Assembly (NCBI GenBank): GCA_012838425.1
Contig: DUPG01000008.1
Coordinates: 1 to 64,000, forward strand
Direction of reading: 5' to 3'
Length of the DNA: 64,000 nucleotides
DNA from: Clostridiales bacterium
GTDB taxonomy: Bacteria; Bacillota; Clostridia; Christensenellales; CAG-138
Position numbers and translations under genes: made by a program. Shown here in pieces: positions 15,684-25,276 of this stretch (position 1 is the stretch's first letter; each line of letters opens with the position of its first letter). Under the pieces are notes generated by a model. The model saw only the letters and a program-made list of their open reading frames with translations. It did no database searches and was not told the origin of the DNA.

Positions 15684-18218
15684 TTACGGTGTAACGCTGA
15701 AATAGTCAGTCAGGTTCTCGGGCGCCTGTGCGTTTTTGCGCTCATAGTAGTAGGTGATAATATCCTCAATAGCCGATGAGCTTGACGAGCCGGAATATCC
15801 ATGCGGCACGCAAACAACTATTGCGATTTCGGGCTTTTCACGCGGGGTGTATGTTATGAACCACGATGTATTATGAATATCTATCTGCTCTGTCGCGCCA
15901 ATTTGCGCCGTACCTGTCTTTCCGCTGATGAGCGAAGCGTAACCGGCATCAACAAACTCCTTTGTCCATGAGCTTGCCGCAGTACCTCTGTCCTCCGGCG
16001 AAACAACGCCCTTCATACCCTCGCGCACTGCCTCCCAATACTCCATAGGCGCGTCAATGCGGTTTAATAGCTTTGGTTCATTCTTGAATATTGTGTTGCC
16101 CGAAGCGTCTAATACGCTGTCAACTATATGAACATCATATACATTTCCGCCATTTGCTATTGTCGCCAAGCAGCGTGCCATAGCTACGGGAGTGATAAGC
16201 GTTGAGCCCTGCCCTATGCCTGTTCTTATTGTTTGTGAATCCTTCCATTTAAGCTCAACCAAGTCGGAAAGAATTTCGGTTACCCATGTCTGCTTTATAA
16301 TTGATTCGGGAATTCCCAAGTACTGATTTAGTATTTCGCGCACTTTGGGACCCTTGCCCGAAACATCGCCGTCTTGCAGCTGCATAAGCCGTATAGCCGC
16401 TTCCTTTATTTCTTCTGATTCAGCGTTCAAGGTGGTGCCTGCCGAATATGATTTAACATATCTTTCAAGGCTTGCGCGCAGCTTGTTATATACGAATCGG
16501 GGCATTGAGGTCTGCTGCTGTTCAAGCGGAAGCATATTGTCATACCAAACCTTTTGACCGCCTATAATGCCCACAGCCTCGCCGGTTACTTCAATTCCAG
16601 TCGCCGTGGTAAGCCCAAACATGCCTGCCCATTCGTTCAGCTTGTCAATGCCTAATCTGTTAGCGACTTCAAAGAAATAGTAGTTGCACGAATTCTTTAT
16701 AGCGTCAACTATTGTCTGATTTGCGTGTCTGTGCGGGTCGGATACCCAGCAGCTTGGCGCATTCGAAGTAATCGGGTTGCCCTCTGCGTCATAAAGGTAG
16801 TAGGGGGATTTGTCGTCTATTGTTTCGTCAAGCGTTATTTTGCCCTCCATAAGCCCTGCTAAGCCCGTTACAATCTTAAATATTGAACCCGGAGCCAGCC
16901 TTGCCGAAACTGCCTTGTTTCGCATAGGCGTTGTTTTTTGTGCGTATTCGCTTGTCATCAAAAGCTCCGCCTGCTCCTTTGTAAGCCCTTTTATGAACCA
17001 GTTCGGGTCAAATGAAGGATATGACGACATTGCCAGCACATTGCCCGTATTCACATCAAGCACAACTATAGCACCCGTTTCCGCCAGCTGAATATCCTTA
17101 TATACTTCTTCGCCGTCAACTATATGGGTGTACTTGCCGTCCTCATTTTCTTCTATGATTTTGCGCTCTTTCTCGTTGATTTTCCAAATAAGCTCCTCCA
17201 ATGCCTCATCGACCTTTTTCTGCAAGGGCAGGTCTATTGTAAGCATTACATCATTGCCGTTTTTAGCAGGAGTTACGGATACGAGAGCAATTTCGCTGCC
17301 ATTTCGGTTTACCTTTATTACGCGTGCGCCATGCCTGTCCTTCGATGCGCCTGTTAGATATTCTTCAAAGGTGTATTCAACGCCGGAAACGCCAACAAAG
17401 TCATTGTACGAATATCCCTTTTCATTCACCATTTCTTCCGTTGCCGAACGCTGTAAATAGCCTATAATATGCGCTGCGGTTTCGCCATGGGGATATACGC
17501 GTATTGTGCTTTCCGTAACGCTTATGCCCAACAGCTCCTCCGAACGCATTTCAAGCTGGGATACGACTTCAACGCTCACATTGTATGCAATAGTGATAGG
17601 CTCATACGCTCTGTAATTGTTCAGGTTAGCTTCTTGGCGTATCGATATTATCTTCACAGCCTCAGAGAAGGGCATTTCAGGCGGTATGTACCAGCTCTTG
17701 CACATATCCAAGTACGCGCTTTCAGCAGGCTTCCACTTGCTTTTGTCGTTTACTATTTCTTCGGTTACATAAAAGCCCATAGCCGAACAAAAGTTGTAAT
17801 AGCGCTTCTTCTGAACCTCCTCGTCCTCTACGCCCCAATCGTAGTACAGCTCGCCTTCGTCGTTCATCTGTATATACGAAGTGTTTATGGTGGTGCCGCC
17901 GCCTGCTTCAATAATCTTAATCGCCTTGATCAGCGACTCAGTGTATTTCGCGCTGTAATACTCTGTGCGGTTGTCGGGGTCTCTCTGAAATTGCACATTG
18001 TAGCAGGTTTCGTCGTAAGCCAATACTATGCCGTTGCGGTCTAATATTCTTCCGCGTGTGCCTTTTAATATAGTAGTTCTTGTAGAACGGTTTTCTGCAA
18101 CATCCTCATACACCTTGCCCTCAGCTAAGGTAAGGCTTCCAAGCTTAAATATAAGCGCTCCCATCATGCACAAGCACAATACTGATGCTACTATAAATCG
18201 TGGCAATAATCTTTTCAT
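15684..18218 (-). CDS. mrdA: Penicillin-binding protein 2 (elongasome transpeptidase)
   Basis: An 844-residue class B PBP that cross-links peptidoglycan during cell elongation. One N-terminal membrane helix (about 8-30) is followed by the dimerisation region and the transpeptidase domain. Active-site motifs are visible: SxxK as SIFK (about residue 443), SxN as SCN (about 509) and KTG in SGKTGTAQ (about 763). It is longer than E. coli PBP2 (633 residues); the extra length sits in the N-terminal half and in an insert before KTG, as in other Clostridia. RBS GAGGTGA. It is the last gene of the mreC-mreD-mrdA operon, 39 bp after mreD. Confidence 0.94.
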   Translation of the reverse strand: MKRLLPRFIVASVLCLCMMGALIFKLGSLTLAEGKVYEDVAENRSTRTTILKGTRGRILDRNGIVLAYDETCYNVQFQRDPDNRTEYYSAKYTESLIKAIKIIEAGGGTTINTSYIQMNDEGELYYDWGVEDEEVQKKRYYNFCSAMGFYVTEEIVNDKSKWKPAESAYLDMCKSWYIPPEMPFSEAVKIISIRQEANLNNYRAYEPITIAYNVSVEVVSQLEMRSEELLGISVTESTIRVYPHGETAAHIIGYLQRSATEEMVNEKGYSYNDFVGVSGVEYTFEEYLTGASKDRHGARVIKVNRNGSEIALVSVTPAKNGNDVMLTIDLPLQKKVDEALEELIWKINEKERKIIEENEDGKYTHIVDGEEVYKDIQLAETGAIVVLDVNTGNVLAMSSYPSFDPNWFIKGLTKEQAELLMTSEYAQKTTPMRNKAVSARLAPGSIFKIVTGLAGLMEGKITLDETIDDKSPYYLYDAEGNPITSNAPSCWVSDPHRHANQTIVDAIKNSCNYYFFEVANRLGIDKLNEWAGMFGLTTATGIEVTGEAVGIIGGQKVWYDNMLPLEQQQTSMPRFVYNKLRASLERYVKSYSAGTTLNAESEEIKEAAIRLMQLQDGDVSGKGPKVREILNQYLGIPESIIKQTWVTEILSDLVELKWKDSQTIRTGIGQGSTLITPVAMARCLATIANGGNVYDVHIVDSVLDASGNTIFKNEPKLLNRIDAPMEYWEAVREGMKGVVSPEDRGTAASSWTKEFVDAGYASLISGKTGTAQIGATEQIDIHNTSWFITYTPREKPEIAIVVCVPHGYSGSSSSSAIEDIITYYYERKNAQAPENLTDYFSVTP

Positions 18219-18257
18219 CGTTTCACCTCTTTGCCTTTTTCTCTTCTTCTCTTTTCC

Positions 18258-18782
18258 CTACACTATGCTGCTTTGCTTATCGTAAATGTACTTGCCATAT
18301 GTCTTTAACAGGGGCTTTATTACAAAGTAAACAGGAATACAGAACACCCCCGTAAGCAAGGCGCAGGGCAGTATATACACAATCAGCATTAAGAAATAGT
18401 TGAAATGCGCCCCGTAAAGCGCGGTTATTATGGCTAATATGTTGTGCTTAATAAAGCATAAGACCGCAGCGGCTATGCTTGGAAGTATTACATTATCCGC
18501 ATAGAACTTTCTGAAAAAGAAGCCCGCCGCCATTCCGCAAATCATATAAACACTCGCGTTTATGCCTATGCTGTCGAAATACAGTATGTCGTATAAAAAG
18601 CCTACTCCAAGCCCTATCAGCCCGGCGCGCATGCTTCCTATCGAAAAGCCAATCACTACGAGCAATGCCAGCATCATATCAGGGCGAATATCCGCTAAAT
18701 TGTATTTAGCAAATATCGCATTATCTATGAACTTGCATATTATAATTGCTATGGCTATTGTAATGCCTGCTCTGTAGCGCAT
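18258..18782 (-). CDS. mreD: Rod shape-determining protein MreD
   Basis: A 174-residue membrane protein with about five helices, no catalytic motif. Its position between mreC and mrdA and its hydrophobic profile identify it as MreD, part of the elongasome. The start overlaps the mreC stop by one base (TGATG). Confidence 0.88.
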   Translation of the reverse strand: MRYRAGITIAIAIIICKFIDNAIFAKYNLADIRPDMMLALLVVIGFSIGSMRAGLIGLGVGFLYDILYFDSIGINASVYMICGMAAGFFFRKFYADNVILPSIAAAVLCFIKHNILAIITALYGAHFNYFLMLIVYILPCALLTGVFCIPVYFVIKPLLKTYGKYIYDKQSSIV

Positions 18783-19630
18783 CAGTCTCCGCCTCCGACA
18801 ATTATAATAACATCCTCAATATGCGCGAAATCAACCGCAGGGGTGATTATCGCGTTCGCTTCATTCGTACCCATGCCCGATACGCGCATAACCTCGGAAA
18901 CAGTTCCAATAACTAAGCCCTTGGGAATCTTTTCGCTGCCCAAGCCGTTGGTTATTATCTTATCGCCGGGAATAAGGTCGCTGCCGGAGGGCAAAAAGTA
19001 CAGCTCTACCATGTTTCCGTCTTTGCCCGAAGCCAGCACGCCGCGCACAAAGCCATTGTCGCGCGTACGCTCAACAAGCACGCCTACGCTTGCCTGCGGG
19101 TCAATTATTCCGCGCACCTTGCACCATGTCGCGCCTACCTCAGACACAATACCCACCAAGCCTTGATTATTAACGACCGGGTCGCCCACGGATACGCCAT
19201 GCTCTCTGCCGGCATTAAGCGTAAAGGTATCGAACCACACGTTCCCCGAATTAGCTATAACCCTTGCGGTAACATATTCGTCGTTTATGGTTTCTTCAGC
19301 ATATGAAAGCAGCTCTTTTAGTCTTTCATTCTCTTTTTTCAATTCGTTAAGCTGTGCTACCTCAACCTCAAGTGTAGCTATTCTTGCTTTCAGCTGCTCG
19401 TTCTCCCTGTCTAAATCGGTAGTGTTGAACAGCTCTGAAAAGAACTTGACTATACCCGAAGAAACCGACGAAGCAAATGACTGCACAGGCGAAAATATCG
19501 CCCCTGCCGCGCTCTCAATCCAAGAAACAGTCCTGTCTCCCGATGTAATCAGTACAAGTACTATAAGCACAACAAGGGAAATTATTGTTATTATTAAAGG
19601 CTTGTTCTTAATATTTCTATCCTTCTTCAA
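18782..19630 (-). CDS. mreC: Rod shape-determining protein MreC
   Basis: A 282-residue protein with a single N-terminal membrane helix, a coiled coil (about 55-100, ELFNTTDLDRENEQLKARIA) and the C-terminal double beta-barrel typical of MreC (TARVIANSGNVWFDTFTLN..., VVNNQGLVGIV). It is scaffolding for PBP2 and MreD. The TTG at 19630 is chosen because AAAGGAA lies 8 bases upstream; an in-frame TTG at 19675 has no good ribosome binding site. mreB is not adjacent but lies 3 kb away at 22682. Confidence 0.88.
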   Translation of the reverse strand: MKKDRNIKNKPLIITIISLVVLIVLVLITSGDRTVSWIESAAGAIFSPVQSFASSVSSGIVKFFSELFNTTDLDRENEQLKARIATLEVEVAQLNELKKENERLKELLSYAEETINDEYVTARVIANSGNVWFDTFTLNAGREHGVSVGDPVVNNQGLVGIVSEVGATWCKVRGIIDPQASVGVLVERTRDNGFVRGVLASGKDGNMVELYFLPSGSDLIPGDKIITNGLGSEKIPKGLVIGTVSEVMRVSGMGTNEANAIITPAVDFAHIEDVIIIVGGGD

Positions 19631-19678
19631 GGCCGTTATTCCTTTCAAAAAGTTTTGAATTACACTATAACCCAAGCT

Positions 19679-19706
19679 ATTATATCATAATTATATATTG
19701 ATTCAA
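19679..19706 (-). promoter_or_regulatory. Putative promoter of mreC-mreD-mrdA
   Basis: On the minus strand, TTGAAT (19701-19706) and TATAAT (19679-19684) are 16 bp apart, giving a start about 45 bases before the mreC TTG. Confidence 0.5.
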
Positions 19707-19739
19707 GCGCGAACGCATCTAATGATGTTAGGAAATCAT

Positions 19740-19768
19740 TTTGAATAATGCTTGTTTTGTAGTATAAT
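19740..19768 (+). promoter_or_regulatory. Putative promoter of queA
   Basis: A perfect TATAAT at 19763-19768 has a weak -35 box (TTTGAA 19740-19745, spacer 17 bp). It is divergent from the mreC promoter. Confidence 0.55.
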
Positions 19769-19800
19769 CCTATTTGCACTAAAAATTTGAAGGATGAATT

Positions 19801-20865
19801 ATGACGAGAAAGCTGTCTGATTATTATTTCGACTTGCCAAAGGAGCTGATTGCCCAATCCCCTGCGCCTGACAGAAGCTCATCACGCTTATTGGTTTACG
19901 ATAAATACGATAAAAGCATAAAAGACGAACACTTTTACGATATAGTCAAGTATCTAAGAAAGGGCGATTGCTTAGTTCGCAACAACACAAAGGTTATCCC
20001 TGCAAGGCTATACGGAATGCGCGAGGATACAGGCGGCACAATGGAGTTTTTGCTGCTGAAAAGACTTGACGCCCATACCTTCGAAGCGCTTGTAAGGCCG
20101 GCAAAGCGCGCAAAAAAAGGAATAATCTATAAGGTAAGCGACGAGCTGAACATAGAGATTATTGACACCACTGAAGCCGACGGCGGCCGCATATTGCGCC
20201 TGTATTACGACGGAATATTAGAAGAAATATTAGATAGAGTAGGCAATATGCCTCTCCCTCCGTACATAACAAAGCCGTTAGAGGACAAGAACCGCTATCA
20301 GACAGTATATGCAAAAATAGATGGCTCAGCCGCAGCCCCCACAGCAGGTATGCACTTTACACAAGAGCTTTTGAAGCAAATAGAGGATATGGGAGTAATA
20401 ATAGTTGATGTACTGCTCCATGTAGGCTTAGGCACCTTTCGTCCCGTATCAGTTGAGAATATTGACGAGCACAAAATGCACTCAGAATATTATGCGGTTT
20501 CACAGGAAGCAGCGGACAAGATAAACGCGGCGCGTCAGGCGGGCGGCAGGATAATCGCGGTAGGCACTACAAGCGTAAGAACATTGGAAAGCGTAGCGGA
20601 CGAGCAGGGTGTCATACACCCAAAAAGCGGCGAAACGAATATTTTTATAACCCCGGGCTATAAGTTCAAAGCCGTCGATATGCTTATAACGAACTTCCAT
20701 TTGCCCGAATCAACGCTGCTTATGCTTGTTTCCGCATTCAGCTCAAGAGAAGAGATTTTGCGTGTTTACGAGCACGCTATAAAGGAGAGATACAGATTTT
20801 TCAGCTTCGGCGACGCGATGCTGATACTAAGCAGTAAGCAGGAAGGCAGATTAAAAGAAGAATGA
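19801..20865 (+). CDS. queA: tRNA preQ1(34) S-adenosylmethionine ribosyltransferase-isomerase QueA
   Basis: A 354-residue enzyme that transfers and isomerises the ribose of S-adenosylmethionine onto preQ1 in tRNA, giving epoxyqueuosine. Typical segments are [21 protein letters not shown] at the start, [33 protein letters not shown] and [15 protein letters not shown]. Full length for the family. AAGGATG precedes the ATG. It appears monocistronic, with a weak hairpin just downstream. Confidence 0.96.
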   Translation: MTRKLSDYYFDLPKELIAQSPAPDRSSSRLLVYDKYDKSIKDEHFYDIVKYLRKGDCLVRNNTKVIPARLYGMREDTGGTMEFLLLKRLDAHTFEALVRPAKRAKKGIIYKVSDELNIEIIDTTEADGGRILRLYYDGILEEILDRVGNMPLPPYITKPLEDKNRYQTVYAKIDGSAAAPTAGMHFTQELLKQIEDMGVIIVDVLLHVGLGTFRPVSVENIDEHKMHSEYYAVSQEAADKINAARQAGGRIIAVGTTSVRTLESVADEQGVIHPKSGETNIFITPGYKFKAVDMLITNFHLPESTLLMLVSAFSSREEILRVYEHAIKERYRFFSFGDAMLILSSKQEGRLKEE

Positions 20866-20869
20866 GCAT

Positions 20870-20892
20870 AAAGCCCTTTATTGCGGGGCTTT
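20870..20892 (+). terminator. Weak hairpin after queA
   Basis: AAAGCCC (20870-20876) pairs with GGGCTTT (20886-20892); the following tract is not a clean T run, so termination is uncertain. Confidence 0.45.
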
Positions 20893-21011
20893 CGGCGTTT
20901 ATTACATAATGAACCTAAACGAATAAGCGTGAACGGAGGACCGGTAAGATAATAGCTTAATTGGTATAATGGCAAAGTGAAGTGATATGCGGTTAATGCG
21001 CAAAAAAGTAA

Positions 21012-21030
21012 GCCCGCCCTTGTGGCGGGC
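21012..21030 (-). terminator. Terminator of the eam gene
   Basis: A 7-bp GC stem, GCCCGCC/GGCGGGC with loop CTTGT. On the minus strand it is followed by TTACTTTTTT. It lies 113 bp past the eam stop. Confidence 0.8.
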
Positions 21031-21142
21031 AGTATTATATTCAGCGTTGCTCTTTAATTTTATGAAGCATTATACAGTTTTGCTGCTATAGAGCAGCATA
21101 TAGCCTGCTGCCCTTCATTGCTAAGCTACAGGCTCAATTTCA

Positions 21143-22372
21143 TTATCTCGCTTTATTGTCAATCACAAATTGCTTTCCTTCCCAGTTGCGGAACACCGCT
21201 TTTTCAGCTCCAATATACATCAGGTAGTTTGGCAGAATTGGAGTTTTCCCAAGCCCTCCCGGTCCATTGACAACATATGTAGGAATAGCCATGCCGGAAG
21301 TGCGCCCTCTCAGCGATTCCATTATCTCCAAGCCTTCTTCTATTCGCACCCAGAAATGTGATGTTCCCTTAACTGTCTTCGGATGAAAAATATAATACGG
21401 CTTTACACGAATTCTAAGAAGGCTTTGGTTTAATTTTCTTACAATGTACGGGTCATTGTTGACTCCGTTTAGCAATACCATCTGATTACCGACAGGAATG
21501 CCCGCATTAGCCAGCCGCTTGCAGGCTTCTTTTGATTCCTTCGTAATTTCACGCGGACTGTTGAAGTGCGTGTTTACATAAACCGGGTGGTATTTTTTAA
21601 GTATGCTTACAAGATTTTCAGTGATGCGCTGTGGGAGGGTTACTGGAGTTCGCGTGCCGAATCTGATTATTTCTACATGGTCAATTTTTCTTAGAGAGCT
21701 GAGCAGCCTTTCTATTATGCTGTCGCTTAGCATAAAGGCGTCCCCTCCCGTGATAAGCACATCACGAATTTCCTTGTTTTCCTTTACATAATCTATCGCG
21801 GCTTTAATCTGATTCCAAGACATGTTTTTGTCCGATTCTCCGATTAGGCGTCTTCTCTGACAAAAACGGCAGTACATACCGCATACATTTGTTACCTTTA
21901 TAATTAGTCTATCAGGGTATCGTCTTGTTACTAAGTCAATAGGACTCCAGCCTTCCTCGTCCATCGGGTCTAAATCTCCGTCGGGATTGAGTTCCTCCGG
22001 CGACGGCACTGCTTGTCGGCGTATTGGGCATTCAGAATCATCAGGCGAAATAAGTGAAAGGTAATACGGAGATATTGCATAGCGATAGGTCTTGCCGACT
22101 TCATTGATGTACGCTGCCTGCTCAGGTGAAAGCCCTATTAAGTCCGCAAAATCGTCTATACATATAAAACGATTAGCAAGCTGCCATTTGTAGTCGTTCC
22201 ACTGCTCGTCAGTAGCTCCTAACCTCTCCATTATCCTTTTCTTTTGAATACTTATCCGTTCTTCATCTTCTATGCCGGTAAGTATGTTATCTTTGCGCTG
22301 CATATAGTCAGCTATTGAAGCTTTAAGCTTAGTAAATCTGTTCGATTGTGTTTTTGCTGTCATATCATACAT
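21143..22372 (-). CDS. eam: Glutamate 2,3-aminomutase (KamA family radical SAM/PLP enzyme)
   Basis: A 409-residue radical SAM enzyme with the cluster motif CGMYCRFC (Cys164, 168, 171) and the KamA-type C-terminus. In lysine 2,3-aminomutase two Asp residues bind the side-chain amine; the matching positions here are Lys332 (FHPKTVKG) and Asn369 (YVVNGPGG), the residues reported for glutamate 2,3-aminomutase. The likely product is therefore beta-glutamate, a compatible solute, made from L-glutamate. RBS AAAGGAGG lies 11 bases before the ATG, and a 4-codon frame starts between them and ends across the eam start. It is monocistronic, with its own promoter and terminator. Confidence 0.88.
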   Translation of the reverse strand: MYDMTAKTQSNRFTKLKASIADYMQRKDNILTGIEDEERISIQKKRIMERLGATDEQWNDYKWQLANRFICIDDFADLIGLSPEQAAYINEVGKTYRYAISPYYLSLISPDDSECPIRRQAVPSPEELNPDGDLDPMDEEGWSPIDLVTRRYPDRLIIKVTNVCGMYCRFCQRRRLIGESDKNMSWNQIKAAIDYVKENKEIRDVLITGGDAFMLSDSIIERLLSSLRKIDHVEIIRFGTRTPVTLPQRITENLVSILKKYHPVYVNTHFNSPREITKESKEACKRLANAGIPVGNQMVLLNGVNNDPYIVRKLNQSLLRIRVKPYYIFHPKTVKGTSHFWVRIEEGLEIMESLRGRTSGMAIPTYVVNGPGGLGKTPILPNYLMYIGAEKAVFRNWEGKQFVIDNKAR

Positions 22373-22420
22373 TAAGCATATTACCTCCTTTACAGTCTAT
22401 GATAAATTATGTCATGCGCC

Positions 22421-22469
22421 TAATCAGATAATCTGATGCTGAAAGATTTTATAAATTTTATAAAATCTT
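22421..22469 (-). repeat. Two palindromes in the eam leader
   Basis: A 27-bp near-perfect palindrome, 22443-22455 with 22457-22469 (AAGATTTTATAAA/TTTATAAAATCTT, one central base), and a shorter one at 22423-22437 (ATCAGAT-A-ATCTGAT) lie between the eam promoter and start codon. They could be operator sites or leader hairpins. Confidence 0.65.
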
Positions 22470-22506
22470 CATATATTGCAGTTCAAAACAAGAACTAATA
22501 ATACAA

Positions 22507-22535
22507 TTTATATTATATTATCATATCTCTGTCAA
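22507..22535 (-). promoter_or_regulatory. Promoter of eam
   Basis: On the minus strand, TTGACA (22530-22535) and TATAAA (22507-22512) are separated by 17 bp; the predicted start is near 22500, about 128 bases before the ATG. The rest of the gap to mreB (22536-22681) holds only a weak hairpin. Confidence 0.7.
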
Positions 22536-22625
22536 CTCGTCAAATCGTGGAAACAGACTGATGGCGCAGAGGTGATATCGGGCTGTTTGTTATGAGCAGC
22601 CGCTGAAAATCTCATATAATAAGCA

Positions 22626-22650
22626 AATCCCCCTTACTGTCAGGAGGATT
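22626..22650 (-). terminator. Possible terminator of mreB
   Basis: AATCCCCC/GGAGGATT (one wobble pair on the minus strand) forms an 8-bp stem about 30 bp after the mreB stop, but only a broken T run follows. Confidence 0.4.
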
Positions 22651-22681
22651 GCACATTTGTTAGTCTTATTCTATACAGCCT

Positions 22682-23737
22682 TCACCCTATCAGCATTGAA
22701 TACTCGCCCTCATACATACTATCCCTTTTGCCCCTGAGTATTTCCAAAATAGTCAATGCGCCGTTTGCTACACATTCAAGCGGCTTTTCGGCTATCTTTA
22801 CTTCAATGCCTGTTGCTTTATGTATAGCTTCTGATAATCCGTACAGATTTGCTCCGCCGCCTGTAAGCATAATGCCGGTTTTCATAATATCGCTTGCAAG
22901 CTCGGGCGGCGTGCTGCTAAGCACATCGCATAGCATGTCCACTATTTTACCCTTTGCGTTTTCAAGCGCAGGCGCAATGCTGCCTATTTCAATATCAATA
23001 TAGCGCGGCAATGAGGTTTCCACACCAAGTCCGCAAACCTTTATTTTCCTTTTCAAGTCCTTTGCTTTGCCAAGCTCTATTTTTAAGCACTCGGCAGTTT
23101 TCAGCCCTATGCTGACATTGTGCATTTTGCGCACATAATTCGATATGTCCTCATCAATTGCATTTCCGCCAACGCGAATAGAGCCTTGCGCCGCTATTCC
23201 TCCCAGCGCAATCACAGCCGCGTCTGTTGTGCCTCCGCCAATATCTACTACCATTGAGCCTATCGCTTCCCTAAACTGCATATTTGCGCCTATGCACGCC
23301 GCCATTATTTCTTCGGCTATATACACGTCCTGCGCGCCCGCGTGTCTTGCGGCTTCGTGCAGCGCGTGGCGCTCAACCTCGGTTATGCAGTTAGGAACGC
23401 ACAACAGCACCTTTGGTCCAAACAATACCGAACGCAGCTTGCACTTTTGCATAGCCTTGCTCATAAATTCGCGAATCATGTACTCGGAAAGCAGGTAGTC
23501 GGCAATAACTCCGCGCGAAAAGGGGAATTTCAGCTTAACTCCGCTTGGAGTTTTTCCGCACATATCAACAGCTTCGTTCCCAACAGCCAACACATCTCTT
23601 TCGTCAGAGCCCGAAACTGCCGCCGCGGTTGCTTCGTTAAGCACTATTCCAAACCCCGAAACCGCGACAAGCGAGTTCACTGTTCCTAAGTCAATAGCCA
23701 TAAGTATAGGCGATAATCCAAGCAGCTTGTTTATCAT
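22682..23737 (-). CDS. mreB: MreB/Mbl-type rod-shape actin homologue
   Basis: A 351-residue actin-like ATPase: phosphate-1 motif MAIDLGTVNSLVAV, phosphate-2 VVDIGGGTTDAAVIALGG, adenosine motif LTGGGANLYGL, and the MreB segment GNAIDEDISNYVRK. It forms membrane-bound filaments that position the elongasome. The N-terminal 14 residues (MINKLLGLSPILMA) may be the membrane-binding helix. It is more diverged than canonical MreB (NSLVAV for NTLVYV) and is separated from mreC-mreD, so it might be a second paralogue such as Mbl or MreBH. RBS GGAGGAC. Confidence 0.88.
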   Translation of the reverse strand: MINKLLGLSPILMAIDLGTVNSLVAVSGFGIVLNEATAAAVSGSDERDVLAVGNEAVDMCGKTPSGVKLKFPFSRGVIADYLLSEYMIREFMSKAMQKCKLRSVLFGPKVLLCVPNCITEVERHALHEAARHAGAQDVYIAEEIMAACIGANMQFREAIGSMVVDIGGGTTDAAVIALGGIAAQGSIRVGGNAIDEDISNYVRKMHNVSIGLKTAECLKIELGKAKDLKRKIKVCGLGVETSLPRYIDIEIGSIAPALENAKGKIVDMLCDVLSSTPPELASDIMKTGIMLTGGGANLYGLSEAIHKATGIEVKIAEKPLECVANGALTILEILRGKRDSMYEGEYSMLIG

Positions 23738-23852
23738 GTGTCCTCCATATAGGTTGTCCTACTTGTTGTAATAATTAACGCTATATGATATGCTTTGACG
23801 GTGAATAATAGAACCATAGCCTACAAAACTTGTGGAAAATAGAGGTAATTCG

Positions 23853-24440
23853 ATGAAAAAATCGATGCAGAAGCAGGAGATTATATTAGCCTCCGCCTCA
23901 GCGCGCAGAAGGGACTTATTGCAGCTGATGGGCTTAGAGTTCACCTGCATTCCGAGTCAGGCTGATGAGCATATTACAGCCGCTGCTCCTGATGAATATG
24001 TAAAGCTGTTAGCGCAAAGAAAAGCGCGCGATATAGCGGCAACGCACAATAACGCCTGCGTAATAGGTTCGGATACAATAGTGGTGCTGAATGATGAAAT
24101 CATAGGCAAGCCGATAGATGAAACGGACGCTAAGCGGATATTAAGAAAGCTAAGCGGCAACACGCATACTGTTTATACGGGCGTATGTATAATTGCGAAT
24201 GGCAGAGAAATAGTTGATGTTGACAGCACCGATGTAACATTCAGAGAACTTACAGATATGGAAATTGAACGCTACATAGCTTCGGGCGACCTGTTTGACA
24301 AGGCGGGCGCATACGGTATTCAAGGCGAATTCTGCGTGCATATTACGCATATGAAGGGCAATTTCTTCACAGTAATCGGCTTGCCCGTGCATAAGGTGTA
24401 CGAAATGCTAATCGAGCTAAATGTGATTGATAATTCATAA
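23853..24440 (+). CDS. maf: Maf family nucleotide pyrophosphatase
   Basis: A 195-residue Maf protein: [14 protein letters not shown] at the start, [15 protein letters not shown] and the [12 protein letters not shown] segment. Maf proteins hydrolyse non-canonical or methylated nucleoside triphosphates (dTTP/UTP type in the YhdE branch) and can affect septation. The ATG at 23853 has AGAGGTAA upstream; a GTG at 23832 would add seven residues with no ribosome binding site. It is probably co-transcribed with yebC. Confidence 0.92.
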   Translation: MKKSMQKQEIILASASARRRDLLQLMGLEFTCIPSQADEHITAAAPDEYVKLLAQRKARDIAATHNNACVIGSDTIVVLNDEIIGKPIDETDAKRILRKLSGNTHTVYTGVCIIANGREIVDVDSTDVTFRELTDMEIERYIASGDLFDKAGAYGIQGEFCVHITHMKGNFFTVIGLPVHKVYEMLIELNVIDNS

Positions 24441-24502
24441 GTTGCGGCAATGCGTATATAGATGATATAATATTCAAGCTAATTTATAATACGGAGGTAT
24501 AT

Positions 24503-25243
24503 ATGGCAGGACATTCTAAATGGGCGAATATTAAAAATAAAAAAGCCAAGACGGACGCTCAAAAAGGTAAAATATTCACAAAATTAGGCAGAGAAATCGC
24601 TATAGCTGTAAAAGAGGGAGGCTCCGACCCCGCTAACAACGCGAAGCTGCGTGATGTTATAGCAAAGGCAAAAGCCAGCAATATGCCCAACGATAACATA
24701 ATGCGTTCCATTAAGAAGGCGGCAGGCGAGCTTGGTTCAGTCAATTATGAGGAAATCGCATACGAGGGTTATGGCCCGGGCGGAATCGCGGTAATTGTTG
24801 ATGTCGTAACGGATAACAGAAACAGGTCTGCTTCTGAAATACGCCACATATTTGATAAAAGCGGCGGAAGTATGGGCTCAAATGGCTGTGTGGCATGGAA
24901 GTTCGATAAAAAGGGCGTAATTGTAATAGAAAAGACAGACAAGATAGACGCAGACGAGCTGATGATGCAGGCGGCAGACGCGGGCTGTGAGGACTTTGTT
25001 GAGGAAGACGATGTATTTGAGATTGTAACCTCGCCGGCTGATTTTTCAAAGGTCCGCGAATATTTAGAAAATGCGAATTACGAGTTTTTGTCGGCTGAAA
25101 TCGCTATGGTTCCCAACGATACAGTCGATTTGACCGGCGATGCAGAGCTTGCAGAGAAAATAGAGCGTATGTTAGAGCGTTTCGATGATAATGACGATGT
25201 TCAGAATGTTTATCACAACGCAATACTGCCCGACGAAGAATAA
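24503..25243 (+). CDS. yebC: YebC/PmpR family regulatory protein
   Basis: A 246-residue protein with the signature start [25 protein letters not shown] and the three-domain YebC fold ([38 protein letters not shown]). Family members bind DNA and/or relieve ribosome stalling. RBS ACGGAGG. Full length. Confidence 0.94.
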   Translation: MAGHSKWANIKNKKAKTDAQKGKIFTKLGREIAIAVKEGGSDPANNAKLRDVIAKAKASNMPNDNIMRSIKKAAGELGSVNYEEIAYEGYGPGGIAVIVDVVTDNRNRSASEIRHIFDKSGGSMGSNGCVAWKFDKKGVIVIEKTDKIDADELMMQAADAGCEDFVEEDDVFEIVTSPADFSKVREYLENANYEFLSAEIAMVPNDTVDLTGDAELAEKIERMLERFDDNDDVQNVYHNAILPDEE

Positions 25244-25276
25244 AATTAATTATATAAATGTAAAGGAGTAGGAAAC

